This document shows, piece by piece, positions 42,561-53,220 of a stretch of DNA of 64,000 bases. This DNA comes from Cryptomeria japonica. Lineage: Eukaryota; Streptophyta; Pinopsida; Cupressales; Cupressaceae. Each line of letters opens with the position of its first letter. The first letter of the stretch is position 1. The stretch lies in contig NC_081412.1 of NCBI RefSeq assembly GCF_030272615.1, positions 21,243,932 through 21,307,931 on the forward strand, given 5' to 3'. The notes under the pieces were generated by a model. That model searched no databases and had not been told where the DNA came from. It saw only the letters and a list, made by a program, of their open reading frames with translations. The translations under genes and the position numbers were made by a program.

Positions 42561-43669
42561 TTATTATCTACAGATATTGAAATTTCCCATCTGTTACATG
42601 GGAACTCGATTCATTGATGGTGCGTAGAAGGCACCACTTGCATTTCATGGATCCATGGACAACCCAATAGTATATTGTATGTCAAGTCTATGTCCAAGAC
42701 TTGGCACATGGTGTCTCTTTGTACAGGACCTACCTAAATGGGTAATATTACAGTTCCTTCAGATGATCTCTCTTCATCATCATAGGCTTTGATGGTGATT
42801 TTCTTTTTGGGATCAATAGACTGCTCGAAGAAGCCCAATGCATGAATAAGATTTAGGGTACAAATATTGAGACCAACTTCTCCATCTATTAATACTCTTT
42901 TTACCCGATGTTTATAGACTAAGACATCGATATGTAGTGGGGTATTATGCAGATGATTCAAGGAGACATCATCATGTTCAGAAAAATATATGTTGTGTGG
43001 CACTGTCATATGGGCCACCATGGCTTGGAATCAATCAATATCCAGATTATTTGGAATGGTTGTTTTGATAAGTGCTTGCTCCAAGATATCCTTGTGTTTT
43101 GGAAAAATTTTGAGCAACTCAAGTATAGATATATGAGTGGGATTTCTCCATAGTTGGTCGACCAAGTTATATTGAGTCTTGGGGAGAGTTGTTGATGTTG
43201 ATGTGTTCCCTTTCAAGACATATTTATGCACTCTTGTGGTCACATTTATCGAAGCATGTTCTTGCTTGTCTTTGATTTTTATGACATTTACTTGATTGTC
43301 ATATGTTGATATGTGATTGATGGTGTTTTCATATATGAGATTAATACAAGCTCCTTTGGTATTGTTGGAAATTGACGCTCCTCCTTTGTCGTAATTGGGA
43401 AGAGGATTTTTGAAAGTTTCATCGTCACTATTGGTTTTATGACCATCGATCGTTAATTCACCCTTGTCTATCATGTCTTGAACTATGTTCTTCAGCCTCA
43501 TGCAATCATTTGTGTTATGCCCTTTGTTTCGATGAAAATCACAATAATGTGAGTCATTCCACCAAGGTGCCTTGACTTGGGGTTCAAAGTTGCTTGTGGT
43601 TGGAAATGTGATGATATTGTTTGCCAATAGCTCTCGAAACATTGATTCTAAGTTTTTTCCTAATGGCAT
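42561..43669 (-). pseudogene. Protease and gag C-terminus of Tat-outer
   Basis: The protease part (42734-43021) reads HIDVLVYKHRVKRVLID, then GEVGLNICTLNLIHALGF and KKITIKAYDDEERSSEGTVI. The catalytic Asp is kept, but the triplet is D-G-E instead of D-N-G. Upstream (43031-43669) are the gag zinc motif CDFHRNKGHNTNDCMRLKN, again CHHC, and IVQDMIDKGELTIDGH, then THISILELLKIFPKHKDI, which matches the protease lead-in of Tat-inner. Confidence 0.8.
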
Positions 43670-45080
43670 GTATATTCATCGATATGGAAAAGTATTAGTG
43701 TTCCCCTTTTGGTTTGTATTGTTCCCTTGGTTGTTGTTGTTATTGCCTTGGTAATTCTTGTTGTTATTTGACATTGAAGATCCTTGGTTAGTATTTCGTT
43801 GATAAGTTTTAGTGCCTTTATTAGCACTTTTTTAATCATTATTGGATGGTGGGTTGCCTGATAAAGTCAACACTAGTTGTTTAGACCTCACATTGTTGGT
43901 ATCGATTACCCCATCATTAACAATGTTTTTGTTCCTTGTCCAGAATCTGAACTTGTTTGAATTGTTGTTATTGTTTTGATTGTTAAAGGTGTTATTGTTT
44001 GATGAATTAACACCTTCCTTAAATAAATCCAATGTTCCTTTCTTGATGGAAGCTTCCTCTACTTGGATACCATTTTCTATCAATTTTGCAAAAGATGGTA
44101 TGCATTGTAGTTTGAGTTGATAACTCATCTCACTATTTAGATTGTCTATGAAGATTTCCATCTTTTCCTTTTCAGGCACATCTCATGGATATCTTGAGAC
44201 CATATGCCTCCATCGTTGTAGAAACACTATGAATGTTTCACTATTATTTTTCTTCATATTGCACACATCTAGCATGGTGATTGTGTGTTGGATGTTATAG
44301 GAGTATTGTGTTATAAATTTGTTTACCAACTCATCAAATGATCTGATGGGAGGTGTGAGCTTTGACAACCACTCCATTGTTTTCCCTCCCAAACTTCTTG
44401 GGAATAATCTCATTAAGTATGTGTCATTGTGAGAAAACTCTAAGCTCATGGTACAAAATTCCCAAATGTGATCACGGGGATCACTATTACCGTCGTATTT
44501 GTCATACTTTGGTACATCTGAATTTGGGGGAAAAGGTACCATGTTCAATCTCCTATCAAAAGGATAAGAAAAAATTTCATCCAAGGAGTATCGTACTGTG
44601 GTTCCTTGTTTCATGTCCTGCATTTGTCTTTGAAGTGTTTGGAGTTGTTGTGTAAGAGCAGTCATGGTTGCATTTTTCCTTCGATGGGGAGCTTCCCCTC
44701 ATTCATTAAGATTGTCCCGATTGTGGACATGGTCTTGTTTGTGAGTGTTGTCTTGTTCATGAGTGTGATCTGGGTTGTGTATGTTTTCTTGATCATGTGC
44801 CTCTTCTTCTCTTTGTTGTTCTTGATAGGCATAGTTTTTTGCTCTTGTTCTTGAAATTCTCTCATCTATATTCCTTAAATTTTCTATGTCAAAATCCTCA
44901 GGAGTGTTGTCCTTTGCTAGTTAGCATGAGTAGATATTTTTCCTTATTTGATTTCATAAGTCTTTCTATGAGTTTTTGGAAAGACGTGTTCTCTTGACAT
45001 TCTTGGAGAAGTTCTTCGGTGATCTTTGTTTCTCCCATATTTGCATATTCATCAAAAGGATTGGACAGTCTACGACCCAT
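43670..45080 (-). pseudogene. Gag N-terminal and capsid part of Tat-outer
   Basis: The start is about 45080 (MGRRLSNPFDEYANM). The capsid-like part is at 44183-44665 (NDTYLMRLFPRSLGGKTMEW, IRSFDELVNKFITQYSYNI, ETFIVFLQRWRHM), followed by EIFIDNLNSEMSYQL. Two Asn-rich tracts (SSNNNTFNNQNNNNNSNK near 43950-43995, and an NQGNN-type run near 43715-43775) have no counterpart in Tat-inner gag. Stops and shifts separate these blocks. Confidence 0.8.
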
Positions 45081-45139
45081 ACTTGATTCTGGTTGTGATT
45101 CCTTCTTTTTGTTTCTCTAAGATTGAGTGACAACGGGAA

Positions 45140-45520
45140 TTAATATATCTCTATTGTAATGAATTCTTCTTCTATTTGGGTTCTTGGTGGAGTTGGTGGC
45201 TCTAGTCGAGCTTCGTTGTAAGTGATAAGAAAATTTGGGAATAAAGAGGGGTTAATCCTTCCTCCACTATTAAGGTGTTGATTGAATGTCGCTTTCTGAA
45301 TGTAAGCCCTACTTCTCAAAGGCTCTTTGTCAAATTTGTTTGTTTTTCCTTGGATATAGAACCACATATGACACAACAATGTGCGATGTCACGCGAAGAG
45401 TTGATGGTTGATATAGAGAAATTTATTCCTTTTTATAAGTGCCTTAGAACTAGGTTGTCTCTTCTTCAACTTAGTCTTTTGATGAAAACCTCTTCTTCTC
45501 AAAGTATGAGGAGTGGTCAT
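45140..45520 (-). pseudogene. ORF1 of Tat-outer (one in-frame stop)
   Basis: Counterpart of 33199-33582. From ATG at 45520 the frame reads MTTPHTLRRRGFHQKTKL, SSKALIKRNKFLYINHQL, then TGA in LFA-stop-HRTLLCHM, then WFYIQGKTNKFDKEPL, RSRAYIQKATF and EARLEPPTPPRTQIEEEF. Length and block order equal those of Tat-inner. Blocks SSKALIKR, LCHM, QGK-NEFD/NKFD and EPPTP are shared. No known domain is recognised. Confidence 0.65.
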
Positions 45521-45970
45521 ACACAAATTATCAATGTTTGATGTTGATGTTTGGATATGGATACTTTGTTTGGAAACTCAAGTTTAATTTATCAAGTAGA
45601 GTTTTAGTTTGATTCACCTCCACGATAAAGTGTGTCAAATGATATGAGTCAAGTTCCGTGATGTAGAAACTTAATTTGACAACTTGAGGACCTAACTAGT
45701 AATTTTTTTGATAGGATTTGTTGGATGGTGGAAACTTTGATCATTGTTCTGATACTCCTTAATTTTGTTGGATGAAATCGGATTTCAAGCTAGTTGAAGA
45801 TTTGAAAACTCTTTCTAAGAGTGCTCTGTTGGATTTGGAATTTTCTCACTTGTGATTCCTTTTTGAAGTTTTGTTGTTGGATTTGTTAGAGGACCTAAAA
45901 GGGTATCCAAAAATGTTGATGAAAATTTCACCAGGTGACTGGTTTGCTCTCTATTTTTCACTAATTTTGA

Positions 45971-46338
45971 CCATGCACTAAGACAAAGACCTGATGCACT
46001 AAAGGATGTTCTCAAAGTGCTACAGAATGTTCCAGATGTGCTATGTTGCCTCTCAAATTGCGCTATTGCATACTGTTTGACAATAAAATTGTTGGATAGG
46101 TCATGCGCTAATATGTCCCTTTCACACGCTGAGGTTTAGTATGCATGTGCTATAATATAGTTTGGACGCTCTAGGTTGATGCTCTTATGCACTACAGTGA
46201 TGTTGACAAGTGCTATCTGAATTTTTACTAGTATGATATTAATCATGCGCTAATGTGAGTGATGAAAGCGCTAACTGTTGATTGGAATGCGTTATTAGAT
46301 GGTTGAGATGCACTAGGATGTTGCTCCTATGCACTAAC
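45971..46338 (-). repeat. 21-bp phased array C (ATGCRCTA core) in Tat-outer leader
   Basis: Plus-strand cores (GCAC, GCGC, GTGC, ACGC or GCGT) start at 45975, 45996, 46017, 46038, 46060, then 46105, 46126, 46147, 46166, 46189, 46210, 46247, 46268, 46289, 46310 and 46331. Most steps are exactly 21 bp. The two gaps, of 45 and 37 bp, are close to two steps each. Confidence 0.85.
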
Positions 46339-47819
46339 TATCCTGATAATTTTATTTTGATGTTTTTGTTGTGATGCTGAAAAATAACTTTTGTGATTTT
46401 GATGGCTGATTTTCTGAAAATGACTTGAAAACACAGTAGATAGAAGAGATAACAACTTGTCTATGTTAAACAAATAGTGTATGTTCTTTTGAGGATGTTT
46501 TCAAATCCCCAATGTTTTCACTGGTTTGGATTACAAAAAGATAGATCAAGCAGACTCTTCATTCAAGGGTAATTGACAACATCATAGCCCACTAGTCTCG
46601 ATACTCTATCAACTCAAAAAGCCTTGTCACCCCCTAGGGGTGCCCTTTTTTTGCCTTTTTTTTTCAGAAATTAACCCAAAGTGAATTGCTTCACAATTAG
46701 GTAGTTACCTTCGGAGATATATGGTGAGTGATCTTGGGGGAGGATTCTTCCCCACCATTACACTATGATATTGTCAATGTTTGGTAACTGACTTGGCTCA
46801 AAGCTTCTAATTCTATAGTTTCTAATCAGGCTTTCATTCAGTCTTCAGTGATAAACTCCCTCGGGAGGCTTCCCAACATTTAGAACAAAGGCTTTACGTA
46901 TCTTAAAGATACTAGGGGAAGACTAATCACTGAGAAAAACCATTGGAGGGGATTTTCGTCACCCTCCACATTTGATTATAGTGGGTTGGAACACTTGGCG
47001 ATAAAGTCGTTTCCCACTTAGGTTGTTCCCCTCTCACCGGCCTTAATGGCACCCTAAGGGCAACTTGGGAGGGCAAGCCTTCTAAAGGATTTAATTGCTT
47101 GAAGTAAAAGAAATCATAAAAGAGTTATTTGGTTTTTTGGTCACCCAATTAAGGGGAGAGCATATACCTTCCACTTTAGAGAAGGCAAACAGGTATTCCT
47201 TTTGACCTTCAAAGAAATGATGATCTATCCTCTATTTGGAGATGTTTCTCCAACAAGAATGGTGTTCTTTTTAGTTCCACAAAGCAATTTGTTTGTTTAA
47301 TCTAGGAAATGAAATCTTGATCAACTTAAAATAATGCATGTTGCTTGAAAGTGAATTGCTTTGTAAGAAATGGACAAGTTGATTGTTTCTTTTAATCATG
47401 CAAGAAAATGTGGATTATTCTTTTTACATTTTGCAATAAAATTGAAAATTCGTTGTTCTTTTTAGAGCCCAAAATGAAGTGTTTTCCCCTAATCTTGCAA
47501 GAAAGCAAATGTGAAGTTGTTGTTCCTTTAAAACTTGCAAATTTGATTCTTTTTAAACCCAAAGAAAAATGTAGTTGATTTTAAGCCCAAGAGGAAGATG
47601 AGGTTCTTTTTAATCTAAAGGAAAAATAAATTCTTTTTATCCAACTTTAAAAAGCTAGAAAGAAATCATAAATCCTAATTCTAACTCCTCCAACCTGCAA
47701 GAAACTGTTAAAATCTGCAAGGAAAGAAGTTAGAAAAATCAAAAAAAAAATATATGGTGGGCTTACACAAGCCTAATTTTTCTACCTTTGTTACAAAAAA
47801 AAAAATTTCTCTAACAGAG

Positions 47820-48085
47820 CCATGTGCTAAACTTACGAACATACGCGCTACAAAATGGTATTAAAGTGCTAAAATAAAACCCCTTACGCACTACTCTAAT
47901 ACATAAATGTGCTATACTGATACTCCTATGCGATGCGATATTAGAAAAGGTTATTCGCTAAAAAGAAGTTTAAACGCGCTGAGAAATGGGTCCTATGCGC
48001 TAAACAGTGTGATAAATGCACTAAGGTTTTCCATAGATGCACTATAGTATGTTCCAGATGCACTAAAAGAGTGTTCCAATGTGTT
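47820..48085 (-). repeat. 21-bp phased array D (ATGCRCTA core) beside the PBS of Tat-outer
   Basis: Cores start at 47824, 47845, 47866, 47888, 47909, 47930, about 47955, 47976, 47997, 48018, 48039, 48060 and 48081. All steps but three are exactly 21 bp. It ends about 70 bp from the 5' LTR. Confidence 0.9.
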
Positions 48086-48120
48086 TGCAATCCTTACCCT
48101 GCACAAAAAATAATGTTATT

Positions 48121-48153
48121 TTAAGGGATGAGTCCCACAGTGGGTGTTAGAAA
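48121..48153 (-). promoter_or_regulatory. Probable decayed primer binding site of Tat-outer
   Basis: The plus strand reads GAGTCCCACAGTGGGTGTTA just inside the LTR. Two to three C-to-T changes would convert the end to a tRNA-like GGGCGCCA. It differs from the site of Tat-inner, so the two related elements may use different tRNAs. Confidence 0.4.
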
Positions 48154-48559
48154 TGTATGCGGGAAAATGCAGTGACCAAAATGAATAACTCGAGATCAGA
48201 AGACCCACAAATCAATGAGACTCTTGGTGCAAGTATATGACCTAATTGAATTAGTTCAACTTCCCAAGGGGTGTCCCATTATTCTCTATCTCACAGGATC
48301 CCTAAAGATAATGTTTTACTCTCGAATGATTGAGCAAATGACTTAGGAATGACAACTTTAAGAATGAGTGATATTGTGATCTATATGCATGAATACATTC
48401 TAATATCTATATGATGTGTTAAAACTTATGATGCTTAAGCTAGTATGAAGATAGTGATATGATAAAGATATTGCTAAATTATCCTAATCATGATATACTA
48501 GCATGGATATACTATTGATATGAAAACGAAATGCTTTTAAATGTTTATGATGATGTTTT
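48154..48559 (-). repeat. 5' LTR of Tat-outer, first piece
   Basis: Matches 15216-15620 of the 3' LTR. It is interrupted at GATGATGTTTT by Copia-1 and resumes at 54029. Confidence 0.9.
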
Positions 48560-49359
48560 TGTGGAAACAATGTAGCTTCGGTAAGATAAATGATTGAATG
48601 AGAGATAAATGAAGTCTCTCATTCAATCATCTATCATATTGATAAATCTACATTCTAATGGTAGACATCATAATCATCTTTATAAGCATTTCTATCATCG
48701 ATCGAGATATGATCATATTTACAATGCAGTGATTTCATTTATATGTTGTGATTGTAATTGGTTCTGCATATCTATTCTAGTTGTCATATGATAACTACAA
48801 TAGTTATCGTATCAACATATTTTTGCTCTTATATCAATCCATAATTTGGTTGCATTTACCATCAATTACCATGAAATAGCATTAAGAATAAACTGATTAG
48901 TGATTGGTTAATGATAAATAAAATTGCATTAGAAACTAACCAATTCATTATCGGTTACAATGATAATCAAACCGCATTAAATCACAAACCGATTGGCATC
49001 GATTATCATGTGTTATGTATCAGCATTTATATTAACCGATAGTTATCGGTTTGCATTATGAAGAGGCACCACCCTTGATCAAGACATGTCTTGATCGGAC
49101 ATGTCATGAGACATGTCCGGTCAAGGCATGCCTTGATCTTACAAGGCAATGCCTATATATATGTGTTGTGAAGAATGCTGGAGAAATATTGAAATCAATA
49201 AATATTATCTACAACCACCTACAAACAAAGAATTTCAGTTCATAATCAGAAATAACTAGAGAGAATACATTAATAGCATTGAATATTGTCTAGGGAATTC
49301 AAAGAAAGACAAAATCCTTAACATTCCAATTTTGAACATAAAATTTGAATACTTTTACA
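48560..49359 (+). repeat. 5' LTR of Copia-1
   Basis: 800 bp, TGTGGAAACAATG to CTTTTACA. It contains the palindrome cluster 49034-49136 and the TATA box TATATATAT (49154-49162). Confidence 0.93.
49034..49162 (+). promoter_or_regulatory. Palindrome cluster and TATA box in Copia-1 U3
   Basis: Four dyads in about 100 bp: AACCGATA-GT-TATCGGTT (49034-49051); GATCAAGACATGTCTTGATC, a perfect 20-nt palindrome (49077-49096); CGGACATGTC-ATGA-GACATGTCCG (49096-49119); and TCAAGGCATGCCTTGA, a perfect 16-nt palindrome (49121-49136). TATATATAT follows at 49154. The last three are unchanged in the 3' LTR (53746-53805). Confidence 0.9.
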
Positions 49360-49371
49360 TGGTATCAGAGC
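49360..49371 (+). promoter_or_regulatory. Primer binding site of Copia-1
   Basis: TGGTATCAGAGC, the standard plant Copia site complementary to initiator tRNA-Met, is contiguous with the LTR end. Confidence 0.95.
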
Positions 49372-49439
49372 AAGTTTGATTGAACCTAAGGCATTCAAAT
49401 TTGAGAAGTTCAAATCGAGGATACAGACATCACATTTCC

Positions 49440-50614
49440 ATGGCTAACGCTATCAAATTTGAGGATAGACTTGAAGGAGATGATAATTTCTCAACATGGA
49501 AATTCAGAATTAAGATGATTCTAAAAGAGAATAAAGTTGAATCATTTGTAAGAGTTGAATATAAAGAACCTGAGAATGAACCTGACAAATCGGCATGGAT
49601 CGAGGGGAATTAAAAAGCCATGAAGATCATAGTTGATGGAGTGAGAAATCACATTATGCCAATAATAACAAAGCATGAGACTGCCTACCATATGGTCAAA
49701 GCACTCGAAAGTGCATTCGAGATAAACAATGCAAGTAGAGCCCTAGCTCTAAAAAGGGAAATAAATCATATAAGTATGAACAAAGGAGAGTCAATCAATG
49801 CATACTTTATGTGGATATCAGCCCTAAGGGATGAACTAGCAACGCTTGATATGAGATCTAGAGCAAAGAGCTAATGCTCATTGCTCTAGATGGGTTGCCT
49901 AGTACATGGGAAACATTCGTCCAAGGCATTAGTTCAAGGGATAAATATCCAAAATTTGATAGGCTAATAGCAGATTGTCTTCAAGAGGAGCCAAAGGTAA
50001 ATAAGAAGGGGATCAAGCAAAAGAACATAGATGAAGATCGCCATGTTCTAAATACCAACTCCAACAAGAAGAAACATTTCAAGAAGAGAAAGAACCGACA
50101 TGAGAAAAGGTCATCTAAGAGAGAAAACTCTCATATTCAGTGCTTTAGGTGTGATCAATATGGACACTATGCAGCAAGATGTCCAGATAGAATCAAACAA
50201 CAAGCTACATTTGCAAAAGTGAAAAGGGAAGAATGTGACTCCGAGAAGCATGTATTCTACTCTGCCTTCTCTAGTCAAGTATCTAGTAAATCTAACACCT
50301 GGATCATTGACAGTGGGTCTTCAAGACACATCACTGGGTATAGAGAATTATTGGATTCCATGTTAGAAGAAATTGATGAAGAAGTAACCATTGGTGATGA
50401 CTCTGCACATCCAGTCAAAGGCGTCGGTACCTGCACCATTAAGGTGAAGACAGGTATGTCTCTCCAACTCACTGGAGTCCTATTCGTTCCTGGCGTCAAG
50501 AGGAACTTAATCTCCATATCTGCACTTGAAGATGATGGGTACAAAATAACCTTCATGAATAGTAAATTTCTAGTATGGCCACAAAACTCTTCCATCAAGA
50601 AGGCTATACCCTAG
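49440..50614 (+). pseudogene. Copia-1 gag and protease
   Basis: Starts MANAIKFEDRLEGDDNFSTW at 49440. TAA near 49611 (CAA-type change) and a frameshift near 49872 break the gag. The CCHC knuckle CFRCDQYGHYAARC is intact. The protease has WIIDSGSSRHITG with the catalytic D-S-G, then VLFVPGVKRNLISISAL. The frame ends at 50614 by another shift. Gag would package RNA, and the protease would process the polyprotein. Confidence 0.9.
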
Positions 50615-51785
50615 GACATAGAAAAGGCTATTTGTATGAGGTATGTATTGAATCTAACCTAGCCTTACTTCATGAGATTGCAGTTTCTAAAGAAATTTGG
50701 CATAGAAGATTAGGTCATTTAAACTTTTTTTCTTTATGTTCAATGGAAAAATTAGTAATTGGTTTGCCTAAGTTAAAACAATACCATTCTAGTACATGTA
50801 AGGGGTGTGCACTAGGCAAAAATACTAAGAGTTCCTTTTAGAATAGTTCTAGGAAAACAAGCAATGTTTTGGAACTAGTTCATTCTGACCTATGTGGGCC
50901 AATGTTTGTACCATCATTAGGAGGGTTCCTTTATTATGTAATATTAATTGATGACTTCTCCAAGAAGACCTAGATCTACTTCCTTAAACATAAAGAATCT
51001 GAAGAGATTCTCAAGAGATTTAAGGAATTCAAATCCCTCTCTGAAAACTCTTCCGGAAAGAAAATAAAATTCCTAAGAACTAATAATGAGAGGGAATATA
51101 CCTCAGACATCTTTAGGGAATTTTGTAAAGAAGCTGGGATTATGAGGGAGTTCATTGTTCCTTACAACCCCCAACAAAATGGGGTTGCTAAAAGGAAAAA
51201 TAGAACCATTGTAGAAGCAACCAAAGCCATGCTCCTTGATCAGAACTTAGAAATTCACCTTTGGGCAGAAGCCTCCAACATTGTTGTTTACATACAAAAT
51301 AGATGTCCTCATTCCCACATTGAAGACAAGACCCCTGAAGAAGTCTTCACCAGGATAAAGCCAGATATCACCCACTTTAGAATATTTAGTTGCCCTATTT
51401 ACTTTCACATACCTAAAGAGAAAAGGACAAAACTAGAACCCTCTGGAAGAAAAGGAATCTTTGTTGGATATAGTGAAACCTCTAAAGCTTACAGAATTTT
51501 TGTACCTGGACATAGCAATATTGAACTTAGTAGAGATGTTATATTTAAAGAAGACATAGCCTTCAAAAGGGCTAAATAGTCTATTGAGTCTGAAATCTAT
51601 GCTCCATCTTCAAACCTAGAAGAGGATCCTACTCCTGAGATTCAGAGGGAGCATTCAGAAGAAAATGAAGTATAGATTCCTCCTCAAGAAATCCCTAAGA
51701 AAAGACCTCTATGGGCTCACAAAACAATGGAGGATGCAAGGGACTTTGCAGCTCCTTCAGGGACTTTTAGAGAAAGTAAGAGGCC
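50575..51785 (+). pseudogene. Copia-1 integrase (two catalytic residues lost)
   Basis: The GAG-pre-integrase block (IWHRRLGHLNFFSL, CKGCALGK) gives the zinc-binding His and Cys residues. The core has LVHSDLCGP (first Asp kept), RTNNEREYTS, where RTDNGGEY is usual (second Asp changed to Asn), and NPQQNGVAKRKNRT, where VAERKNR is usual (Glu changed to Lys). Both changes fit G-to-A. TAG stops replace Trp near 50972 and end the block at 51577. Integrase C-terminal FVGYSETSKAYRIFVP is readable. Confidence 0.9.
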
Positions 51786-52315
51786 CTAAAGATTTTCTAG
51801 CTATGTAGCCCTTATGGATGATCTCTCCAAATTAGAACCCTCTAGTATACCAGAAGCTCTTAAACATCAAGTTTGGAAAGATGCAATGTCTGAAGAATAT
51901 ACACCCATACTTAACAGTGATGTGTGGGAAATTGTTCCTAGGCCAAAAGGGAAATCTGTCGTTTCATCCAAGTGGCTATTCAAAATCAAACATGGATTTT
52001 CTAGCTATGTATCCCTTATGAATGGCCTCTCCAAATCAGATCCCTTATGAATGATCGTTAATGTACTTGGTCAATACTAGACCTGATATCTGTTATCCAG
52101 TAAATGCCTTGAGCCAGTTCATGTGTGAACCTAAGGAGATACATCTTATGGTTGTGAAACATATTATGAGATACCTTAAAGGTACTCTTAACTATGGACT
52201 CAAGTATGAGAAAGTTGATTTGGATCTCCATGGGTTCACTGATTCAGATTGGGCTGGAAGTGTGAATGACAGGAAAAGCACCTCAGGATGTTGCTTCAGT
52301 TTGGGTTCAGCCTGA
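51786..52315 (+). pseudogene. Copia-1 reverse transcriptase with deleted core
   Basis: The start of RT is present (PEALKHQVWKDAMSEEYTPI, WEIVPRPKGKSVVSSKWLFK) and so is its end (VNTRPDICYPVNALSQF, VKHIMRYLKGTLNYGLKY). The catalytic YVDD region between them is missing. In its place (about 51995-52045) is a second copy of the FSSYVALMDDLSKLEPS-coding segment from about 51797-51845, followed by a stop. Confidence 0.88.
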
Positions 52316-52692
52316 TATCTTGGATTAGCAGGAAATAGTCTTCAATAGCTCAGAGTTCTATAGAGGCCAAATATATCACAGCTTCCATGGCTGCACGAGA
52401 AGCTGTATGGCTTAGAAAACTACTTGTGGGGTTATTCGGTGAGCCACTAAAGCCTACTATAATTCATTGTGATAACCAGAGTTGTATAAAACTCTCTGTG
52501 AACCTTGTATTTCATGATAGATCCAAACACACAGAGATTCCTTACCACTATGTGAGAGATATGGTGGATAGGAATGTGATTCAGTTGCGGTATATCAGTA
52601 CAGGAGACCAGATAACAGACATACTGACCAAGCCTCTATCCAGAGTAAAAATTGAACACTTCAAGAAAGGACTTGGTATGATTGAATTGTAA
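52225..52692 (+). pseudogene. Copia-1 RNase H
   Basis: GFTDSDWAGSVNDRKSTSG, SSIEAKYITASMAAREAVW, IIHCDNQSCIKLSVN and FHDRSKHTEIPYHYVRDMV: all acidic residues of the Copia RNase H are kept. A frameshift near 52310 divides the domain. It ends LTKPLSRVKIEHFKKGLGM and a TAA at about 52690. Confidence 0.88.
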
Positions 52693-52917
52693 TTTTCTTT
52701 ATAATTTGTACCAATATATAAGATGTTTAATGTGTAAACTTCTTTTGTCGTGTTATGACTTTATGGGCTCCTCCCCCTGTGTCCATTTTAAGAGGTGGTG
52801 ATTTTTTAGATAATGAACACTTGTACTGAACATTACAAGGTGACAATCTTGTAATGTTGATATCATGCTGACTTGATATCATCTTGACTCATGGATGTGC
52901 CATGATATGTTATGGTA

Positions 52918-53100
52918 GACATTATGTGACATAATGTCAGTGCACATACCATAACCTGGATATAAGAGAGTTCAATATTCACAAATTATTTTATATCCAA
53001 GGTATCACATGTTATGTGATACTGATATCACATGCTATGTGATATTTCTATATCACGAGATGATGTGATATATTTATGTATCACATGTTATGTGATACAT
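52918..53100 (+). repeat. Cluster of five hairpins between pol and PPT of Copia-1
   Basis: Perfect inverted repeats: GACATTATGT-G-ACATAATGTC (52918-52938); GTATCACAT-GTT-ATGTGATAC (53002-53022); ATATCACAT-GCT-ATGTGATAT (53025-53045); TATATCAC with an 8-base loop (53049-53072); and an 11-base arm ATGTATCACAT with loop GTT (53076-53100). The last four share a TATCAC core. Confidence 0.92.
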
Positions 53101-53208
53101 CATGTCACGAGCATATGGGACTTGATCTTTTGTATTACCAGGTCATGTAATGCATTCTATTATGAGAAATGTGATGCTATATAATTAGATGATTATTTAT
53201 CTTCCCTA

Positions 53209-53220
53209 GCTAAGAGGGAG
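53209..53220 (+). promoter_or_regulatory. Polypurine tract of Copia-1
   Basis: The purine-rich TAAGAGGGAG block directly precedes the TGTTGAAAC start of the 3' LTR. Confidence 0.85.

Larger units (their letters stand above)
45521..48120 (-). other. Leader of Tat-outer
   Basis: Untranslated region of about 2.6 kb between PBS and ORF1. It holds phased arrays C and D, and between them (about 47230-47650) recurring TTCTTTTTA and CCCAAA blocks that match the leader of Tat-inner. No coding frame is recognised. Confidence 0.6.
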
